DNA of 9,102 nt from assembly GCA_904501845.1 (NCBI GenBank), contig CAJGCH010000111.1:1-9102 (forward strand), written 5' to 3'. Position numbers and translations under genes: made by a program. Shown in pieces: positions 5,940-9,102 of the stretch. The stretch comes from an uncultured Bacillaceae bacterium. Its GTDB lineage: Bacteria; Bacillota; Bacilli; Bacillales; Pradoshiaceae. The notes below the pieces were generated by a model that saw nothing but the letters and a program-made list of their open reading frames with translations, had not been told where the DNA came from and searched no databases. Within the stretch, counting starts at the first letter, position 1, and each line of letters opens with the position of its first letter.

Positions 5940-5945
5940 AGTCAA
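5918..5945 (-). promoter_or_regulatory. Predicted promoter of the dioxygenase-wrbA operon
   Basis: On the minus strand TTGACT (5945-5940) and GATAAT (5923-5918) are separated by 16 bases, one mismatch in each hexamer. Transcription would start near 5911, about 35 bases before the dioxygenase ATG. Confidence 0.75.
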
Positions 5946-6064
5946 TCTAACAGCTTGAGAAAGGATTTTTTGCTGGTCTCCTCTTCATTCATCCAGCTGC
6001 AATCGGCTGAGTTAGAAGCGGCTGCGGCATAAATACACGGCCGAGTAATATATTCAATGACCAA
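5942..6064 (-). CDS. Possible cryptic small protein or gene remnant (40 codons, TTG start)
   Basis: A minus-strand frame runs stop-to-stop for 71 codons between the end of gtaB and the mhq promoter. It has no upstream ATG, so simple ATG-based calling misses it. From a TTG at 6064-6062, with AAAGGAAG 7 bases upstream, it would encode 40 residues: a start like LVIEYITRPCIYAAAA, then SNSADCSWMNEEE and a lysine-rich end SKKSFLKLLD. Codon choice and the raised GC content around 6000-6045 look more like coding than intergenic DNA. Against it, the ribosome site and TTG lie within the gtaB terminator, no promoter is apparent, and the TGA falls inside the -35 of the mhq promoter. I do not recognise the product. 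It could be the 3' remnant of a lost gene. Confidence 0.3.
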   Translation of the reverse strand: MVIEYITRPCIYAAAASNSADCSWMNEEETSKKSFLKLLD

Positions 6065-6094
6065 AAAGCCGCTTCCTTTTAAGAAGCAGCTTTT
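6063..6094 (-). terminator. Rho-independent terminator of gtaB
   Basis: On the minus strand AAAAGCTGCTTC (6094-6083) pairs with GAAGCGGCTTTT (6075-6064), 12 bp including one U-G wobble, with a 7-base loop. The T run ends at 6063. It lies about 70 bases downstream of the gtaB stop. Confidence 0.85.
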
Positions 6095-6142
6095 ACTGAA
6101 ATAAGAACCTATTAAAATATCGTCGTTATCTCGGGGAATCTT

Positions 6143-6158
6143 ACTCTTATATAAGAGT
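6143..6158. repeat. 16-bp perfect palindrome just after gtaB
   Basis: ACTCTTATATAAGAGT is fully self-complementary and ends 5 bases from the gtaB stop codon (6164-6166). It has no T run and lies upstream of the real terminator. It could be a small 3' hairpin or a protein site; no function can be assigned. Confidence 0.5.
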
Positions 6159-6163
6159 TACAT

Positions 6164-7048
6164 TCACATGCTTTCTCTGCTTGCCGCCACTTTTTCTTCC
6201 ATGAAGGCCAGGACATCATCTCGCAGTGCTGGATTCTTTAAGGCAAACTCAATCGTCGTCTTAACGAACCCAATCTTTTCACCGACATCATAGCGTGTTC
6301 CCTCAAATTCATAGGCAAACACACGCTGGATTTCATTCAGCTTCTGAATCGCATCCGTCAATTGAATCTCGCCTCCCGCTCCAGGCTCCTGGTTTTCAAG
6401 GAACAGGAAGATCTCAGGCATCAAAATATAGCGGCCTAGGATGGCTAGATTAGATGGTGCCTCATTTAATGCTGGCTTTTCGATAAAATCATTCACCTCA
6501 TATAGGCGGTTCGCCTTTTGTTTCCCTGGGTCAATAATTCCGTAGCGATGGGTATCTGCATCCGGTACACGCTGAACGCCAATAATGGACGAGAGTGTCT
6601 GATTATATTGATCAATTAATTGTTTTAAGGACGGGGTTTCTGCAACGATGATATCGTCACCGAGCAGGACGGCAAACGGTTCATCCCCGATGAACTTACG
6701 CGCACACCAAATCGCATGGCCTAATCCCCTTGGTTCCTTTTGACGAATATAGTGAATATCGACTTTGGAGGGAGCTTGAACTTTCTCGAGCAATTCATAT
6801 TTTTGCTTTCGCTCAAGATTTGCCTCGAGCTCGAAAGCATTGTCAAAATGGTCCTCAATCGCCCGCTTCCCTTTCCCTGTCACAATAATGATATCCTCGA
6901 TTCCAGAGCCAATCGCCTCTTCAACAATATATTGAATCGTCGGCTTATCGACAATCGGCAGCATTTCCTTTGGCATTGCCTTTGTCGCCGGCAGGAACCG
7001 TGTTCCTAACCCAGCTGCCGGTATGATGGCTTTTCTGACCTTTCTCAT
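6164..7048 (-). CDS. gtaB: UTP-glucose-1-phosphate uridylyltransferase
   Basis: This 294-residue cytosolic enzyme makes UDP-glucose from UTP and glucose 1-phosphate, the donor for glucosylation of wall teichoic acid and for glycolipid anchors. B. subtilis GtaB has 292 residues and is very similar along its whole length. Motifs seen are the nucleotide-binding loop AAGLGTRFLPATKAMPKEML (11-30), RGLGHAIWCA (107-116), LLGDD (128-132), FIEKP (188-192), GAGGEIQLTDAI (223-234) and the end motif YDVGEKIGF (253-261). The ATG at 7048 is chosen because GGAGGGG (7061-7055) lies 6 bases upstream and the protein then begins MRKVRKAIIPAAG like its homologues. An in-frame ATG at 7081 would add 11 unrelated residues. 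It appears monocistronic, with terminators on both sides. galU is the synonym outside Bacillus. Confidence 0.95.
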   Translation of the reverse strand: MRKVRKAIIPAAGLGTRFLPATKAMPKEMLPIVDKPTIQYIVEEAIGSGIEDIIIVTGKGKRAIEDHFDNAFELEANLERKQKYELLEKVQAPSKVDIHYIRQKEPRGLGHAIWCARKFIGDEPFAVLLGDDIIVAETPSLKQLIDQYNQTLSSIIGVQRVPDADTHRYGIIDPGKQKANRLYEVNDFIEKPALNEAPSNLAILGRYILMPEIFLFLENQEPGAGGEIQLTDAIQKLNEIQRVFAYEFEGTRYDVGEKIGFVKTTIEFALKNPALRDDVLAFMEEKVAASRESM

Positions 7049-7089
7049 GATTGTCCCCTCCACCCATATTAATTTAGCCATTAAATCAT

Positions 7090-7135
7090 TTTATAGAAGA
7101 AAACCCATACTCATGACAGACAGTTCATGTCTGCC
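7090..7135 (-). promoter_or_regulatory. Possible gtaB promoter region with an inverted repeat
   Basis: A minus-strand TATAAA (7095-7090) could be the -10 of gtaB, about 40 bases upstream of the ATG. The -35 is poor. Over the -35 zone lies an inverted repeat, GACAGACA (7115-7122) and TGTCTGCC (7128-7135), 7 of 8 pairs around GTTCA, with the inner six perfect. B. subtilis gtaB also has a general-stress sigma-B promoter; I looked for its GTTTAA/GGGTAT pair and found only a weak GGGTTT with no partner. Confidence 0.3.
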
Positions 7136-7192
7136 GCTTTACACGCTGTCCTTATGTATATTTCTTGCGTTTGCCCCATATCTTATTTAGTT

Positions 7193-7222
7193 AAATAAAA
7201 AGGCCGCATTTTGCACTCGGCC
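7193..7222 (-). terminator. Rho-independent terminator-like hairpin in the gap upstream of gtaB
   Basis: On the minus strand GGCCG (7222-7218) pairs with CGGCC (7206-7202) around an 11-base loop, followed by TTTTTATTT. It terminates a minus-strand transcript, yet the next complete gene (stop at 7383) already has its own terminator at 7317-7342. It therefore either backs that one up or marks the end of a lost gene (see 7231-7295). Confidence 0.7.
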
Positions 7223-7230
7223 AATCATTT

Positions 7231-7295
7231 CTACTCTAATAGTACCTCATATCTATTATCTGATGCACCCAATTGCTCTTTAAATCTTCTCTCAT
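7231..7295 (-). pseudogene. Possible remnant of a small gene with a frame change
   Basis: Between two minus-strand terminators an ATG at 7295 begins MREDLK in one frame and then reads to a stop after 19 codons. The -1 frame from the same lysine reads EQLGASDNRYEVLLE followed by TAG (7233-7231), 8 bases before the terminator stem. The join is T TTA AAG, a pattern that can promote -1 slippage. There is no convincing ribosome site. A decayed gene end is the simplest reading; chance is quite possible. Confidence 0.2.
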
Positions 7296-7316
7296 GTCTG
7301 CATTATAGAAAGCACT

Positions 7317-7342
7317 AAAAAAGCCTCCTAATATAGGAAGCT
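7317..7342 (-). terminator. Rho-independent terminator of the small membrane protein gene
   Basis: On the minus strand AGCTTCCTA (7342-7334) pairs with TAGGAGGCT (7330-7322), 9 bp with one U-G wobble and a 3-base loop. Six T follow (7322-7317). It lies 40 bases downstream of the stop codon at 7383. Confidence 0.85.
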
Positions 7343-7382
7343 CTCATACTCATTTATAGGTTGGCAGTCACTGTCTTATTGA

Positions 7383-7700
7383 TTAAGCAATCAAAAGCAA
7401 TAATATCAGTACCCCTTGCATCAGCATGACTCCGGCAACAGATTTCTCATTTCTCAATGATTTATACATTATTGCCCCAATGATTATGAGGACAAGTGAA
7501 GCTATGGCTAGCCAGGTAATCATTTTTGATGTAAACACGACAACAAAGCCTGTAAAGAAGAGTATTTGTAAGATTACCACCCCAAAAACGATTTTTTTTG
7601 CAGGGTCATCCCGGTGGTTAGATGCCCAAGCAGCCAATAACAAGACGGTCAAAAATGGGATGATGATGAACCCCAAGAAAACGATCCAATCCACTTTCAT
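7383..7700 (-). CDS. Small four-helix membrane protein of unknown function
   Basis: This 105-residue, very hydrophobic protein has four predicted membrane segments at about residues 5-26, 37-57, 60-79 and 87-105. Short polar loops (SNHRDDPAKK at 27-36, KSLRNEKS at 80-87) carry positive charge and probably face the cytoplasm. No catalytic motif or recognisable family was seen. The start is uncertain: GGGGG (7705-7701) directly abuts the ATG at 7700, which is too close, but is 6 bases from an in-frame GTG (codon 3, 7694), which may be the real start (103 residues). It has its own terminator and sits between gtaB and the pxp genes on the same strand, apparently as a single-gene unit. Codon use and hydrophobic periodicity support a real gene. 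Confidence 0.7.
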   Translation of the reverse strand: MKVDWIVFLGFIIIPFLTVLLLAAWASNHRDDPAKKIVFGVVILQILFFTGFVVVFTSKMITWLAIASLVLIIIGAIMYKSLRNEKSVAGVMLMQGVLILLLLIA

Positions 7701-7859
7701 CCCCCTTTCTATATGATTGTTTCACAGATGATGTGTGTGCAGGAAAACAGCAATTCTATCCTGATGGTCAAATTCTGTTCTTTTCCCTCTTCTTGTGTAT
7801 CGTATCACATTTAGTGCATAATCAATAGAAATATGACCTTATCACTCTTCTAAGAAAAT

Positions 7860-7897
7860 AATCTCGGTATCTCATTAATGATTGCTTAATCGAGATT
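7860..7897 (-). terminator. Hairpin downstream of pxpA, possible terminator
   Basis: AATCTCG (7860-7866) pairs with CGAGATT (7891-7897), with inner ATTAA/TTAAT (7874-7878 and 7886-7890). Because ATCTC is repeated (7861-7865 and 7869-7873), the right arm can alternatively pair with 7869-7878 to give a 10-bp stem with one bulge and a 7-base loop. On the minus strand it is followed only by ATTTTCTT, so termination may be weak. It starts about 45 bases after the pxpA stop. The rest of 7709-7940 shows no supported gene or clear promoter. Confidence 0.45.
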
Positions 7898-7940
7898 CCT
7901 TCTTCTCCATCCAATCTCTCCCTTTTGATAGTGTTTGACC

Positions 7941-8708
7941 CTACAAAAATTCACCTATTCTCTTAATCACGATATCTTCTTGCAGCAAGGTTTTGTTTAT
8001 TTGTTCAGCAAATCGCAGGGCATTCACCCCATCACCATGGATACAGACTGTATGCGCGCATATATCTATATCCGCTCCTTGGATTGACGTTACTTTTCCT
8101 TCCTTCACCATCCGGACCACTTGCCTAATCGCTTCCCTGGGATTTTCAATAAGCGCGCCCTCCTTTCTCCTGGAGGTGAGGGAGCCGTCCTGCTGATAGG
8201 TTCGATCAGAAAAGACCTCGCTCGCCGTTTTGAGTCCGATTTCCTTCCCCGCTTTTACTAATTGGCTTCCTGATAGTCCAAATAAAATCAGCCCCGGGTC
8301 GACTTTGTAAACAGCCTCTGCAATCGCCCGTGATAGCGTGTAATCGACGGAAGCCATATTAAATAAGGCCCCATGGGGCTTAACATGCTGAAGTTTCCCT
8401 CCTTCTGACCGAACAAACGCCTCCAAGGCCCCTATTTGATAGACGACCAAATCATACGCTTCATCAGGGCTCACCTTCATTTCTCGCCGGCCAAATCCGA
8501 CCAAGTCTGGCAGTCCCGGATGGGCACCGATTCCAACCTTCTGTTCCAATGCCAGGCGTACCGTTTTCTTCATGGTGCCAGGGTCACCTGCATGAAACCC
8601 GCAGGCTATATTGGCTGAGGTCACATAGGCCAGGACCTCTGCATCGGCACCGAGCTGATATTCCCCAAAGCTTTCTCCCATGTCACAATTGATATCAATT
8701 ACATGCAC
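7941..8708 (-). CDS. pxpA: 5-oxoprolinase subunit A (LamB/YcsF family)
   Basis: PxpA works with PxpB and PxpC in ATP-dependent hydrolysis of 5-oxoproline (pyroglutamate) to glutamate in the cytosol. From the start chosen here the protein has 255 residues, close to B. subtilis PxpA (YcsF). Family motifs are DINCDMGESFGEY (5-17), SANIACGFHAGDP (31-43), IGAHPGLPDLVGFGRR (60-75), HVKPHGALFN (108-117), then SEVFSDRTY and CIHGDG. I chose the GTG at 8708 because AAGGGGGG lies 5 bases upstream and the protein then begins where homologues do. The in-frame ATG at 8738 would add 10 residues, overlap pxpC by 19 bases and has a poorer site. pxpC ends 11 bases before the GTG, so the two are co-transcribed. 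In B. subtilis the equivalent operon (ycs-kip) responds to TnrA; the promoter here lies outside the window. Confidence 0.93.
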   Translation of the reverse strand: MHVIDINCDMGESFGEYQLGADAEVLAYVTSANIACGFHAGDPGTMKKTVRLALEQKVGIGAHPGLPDLVGFGRREMKVSPDEAYDLVVYQIGALEAFVRSEGGKLQHVKPHGALFNMASVDYTLSRAIAEAVYKVDPGLILFGLSGSQLVKAGKEIGLKTASEVFSDRTYQQDGSLTSRRKEGALIENPREAIRQVVRMVKEGKVTSIQGADIDICAHTVCIHGDGVNALRFAEQINKTLLQEDIVIKRIGEFL

Positions 8709-8719
8709 AATTTCCCCCC

Positions 8720-9102
8720 TTATGACCATTTCATCCATATACCCCTTTTTACCATTTGCAGTTCCCTTTCCTGTTCAAGCAGCAGGCTCTGCGCATCCTT
8801 CAATCCAATGATTTCGAACTTTAATCGGTCTCCTGGTTTTGCTTGAGCGAGGGCCGAGCGATCGACCGATGCCGCTTGCGCAAGCTTCGCATATCCTCCG
8901 AGTGTTTGGCTGTCAGCCATCAGAATGATGGGCTTCCCGTCAGCAGGAACCTGGATTGTCCCAAATGAGACAGCCTCTGAGATAAATTCTGTCGGTTCCT
9001 TTAAGATTACGCTCTCCCCCTCAAGCCGGTAGCCCATCCGGTCCGATTCTTGCGTATCTGTAAATTCATTCTCTGCAAATGCCTGCTGACTAGCTTTTGT
9101 AA
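8720..9102 (-). CDS. pxpC: 5-oxoprolinase subunit C, KipA/biotin-dependent carboxyltransferase-like (5' part missing)
   Basis: The frame is open to the right edge, so only the last 126 residues are seen of a protein that is usually about 330. Conserved pieces are SDRMGYRLEG, SEAVSFGTIQVPADGKPIIL, MADSQTLGGYAKLA and LAQAKPGDRLKFE, which is the C-terminal half of the AHS2/KipA domain. With PxpA and PxpB it forms the bacterial 5-oxoprolinase; in B. subtilis the KipA name comes from its link to the sporulation-kinase inhibitor KipI (PxpB). An internal ATG at 9037 lies in the middle of the conserved domain and is not a true start. The gene order pxpC then pxpA differs from B. subtilis, where ycsF is first. 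pxpB is expected just upstream, beyond the window. Confidence 0.92.
   Translation of the reverse strand, partial: TKASQQAFAENEFTDTQESDRMGYRLEGESVILKEPTEFISEAVSFGTIQVPADGKPIILMADSQTLGGYAKLAQAASVDRSALAQAKPGDRLKFEIIGLKDAQSLLLEQERELQMVKRGIWMKWS

Larger units (their letters stand above)
7049..7382. other. 334-bp gap without a well-supported gene
   Basis: It holds the gtaB leader and weak promoter (7049-7135), two minus-strand terminators (7193-7222 and 7317-7342) and the possible relic between them. A 22-codon minus-strand frame at 7179-7111 has no ribosome site. Nothing else was seen. Confidence 0.7.

Noticed and set aside
7111..7179. 22-codon minus-strand frame upstream of gtaB
   Set aside because: It has no ribosome site and overlaps the inverted repeat near the gtaB promoter; this length is easily reached by chance.
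7426..7716. 96-codon plus-strand frame opposite the small membrane protein
   Set aside because: The minus-strand frame has regular hydrophobic segments and a matching terminator. The plus-strand frame has no ribosome site or motif.
7790..7815. TGTG-N8-CACA inverted repeat in the gap upstream of the small membrane protein
   Set aside because: Four-base arms are too short, and it matches no regulator consensus I know in Bacillus.
1..9102. Search for insertion sequences, phage genes, CRISPR repeats, tRNAs, rRNAs and riboswitches
   Set aside because: No transposase or integrase motifs, no spaced repeats, no cloverleaf and no recognisable riboswitch leader were found by eye.

Overview
The window looks like chromosomal DNA of a Bacillus-type low-GC Firmicute (family Bacillaceae). 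The evidence is TnrA-type nitrogen regulators, a perfect TnrA box upstream of an ammonium transporter, a GtaB/GalU very close to the Bacillus form, an MhqR-type operator, AGGAGG-like ribosome sites and short Rho-independent terminators. No mobile element, CRISPR array, rRNA or tRNA was seen. I cannot name the species.

Left part (1-4219), nitrogen block. Two divergently arranged MerR/TnrA-family genes (68-373 minus, 630-956 plus) share a 256-bp intergenic region. It holds a promoter for each gene, a near-consensus TnrA/GlnR box inside the tnrA promoter, and a 21-bp palindrome in the other leader. Next comes an apparent three-gene plus-strand operon: the ammonium channel nrgA/amtB, preceded by a TnrA box about 49 bp upstream of a predicted start site; a DUF294 protein with a GlnD-like nucleotidyltransferase motif; and a DnaQ-like DEDDh exonuclease whose start overlaps the DUF294 gene. 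The PII gene that often follows nrgA/amtB is absent. The linkage of channel, nucleotidyltransferase and exonuclease is the best candidate here for an undescribed system. A compact bidirectional terminator closes the operon.

Middle part (4246-5945, minus strand), quinone/electrophile block. A ring-cleaving (MhqO/MhqA-type) VOC dioxygenase is followed by a WrbA-type NAD(P)H:quinone oxidoreductase. One promoter with a clear MhqR-like operator inside it probably drives both. A cryptic 40-codon TTG-start frame (5942-6064) lies just upstream and overlaps both the gtaB terminator and the mhq promoter.

Right part (6063-9102, minus strand). gtaB (UTP-glucose-1-phosphate uridylyltransferase) has its own terminator. 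A 334-bp gap then contains two terminators flanking a possible gene relic. A four-helix small membrane protein of unknown function follows, then the end of a 5-oxoprolinase operon: pxpA complete and pxpC cut by the window edge. In B. subtilis the homologous kip/ycs operon is also TnrA-linked, so much of the window fits nitrogen scavenging, with detoxification and cell-envelope precursor genes between.
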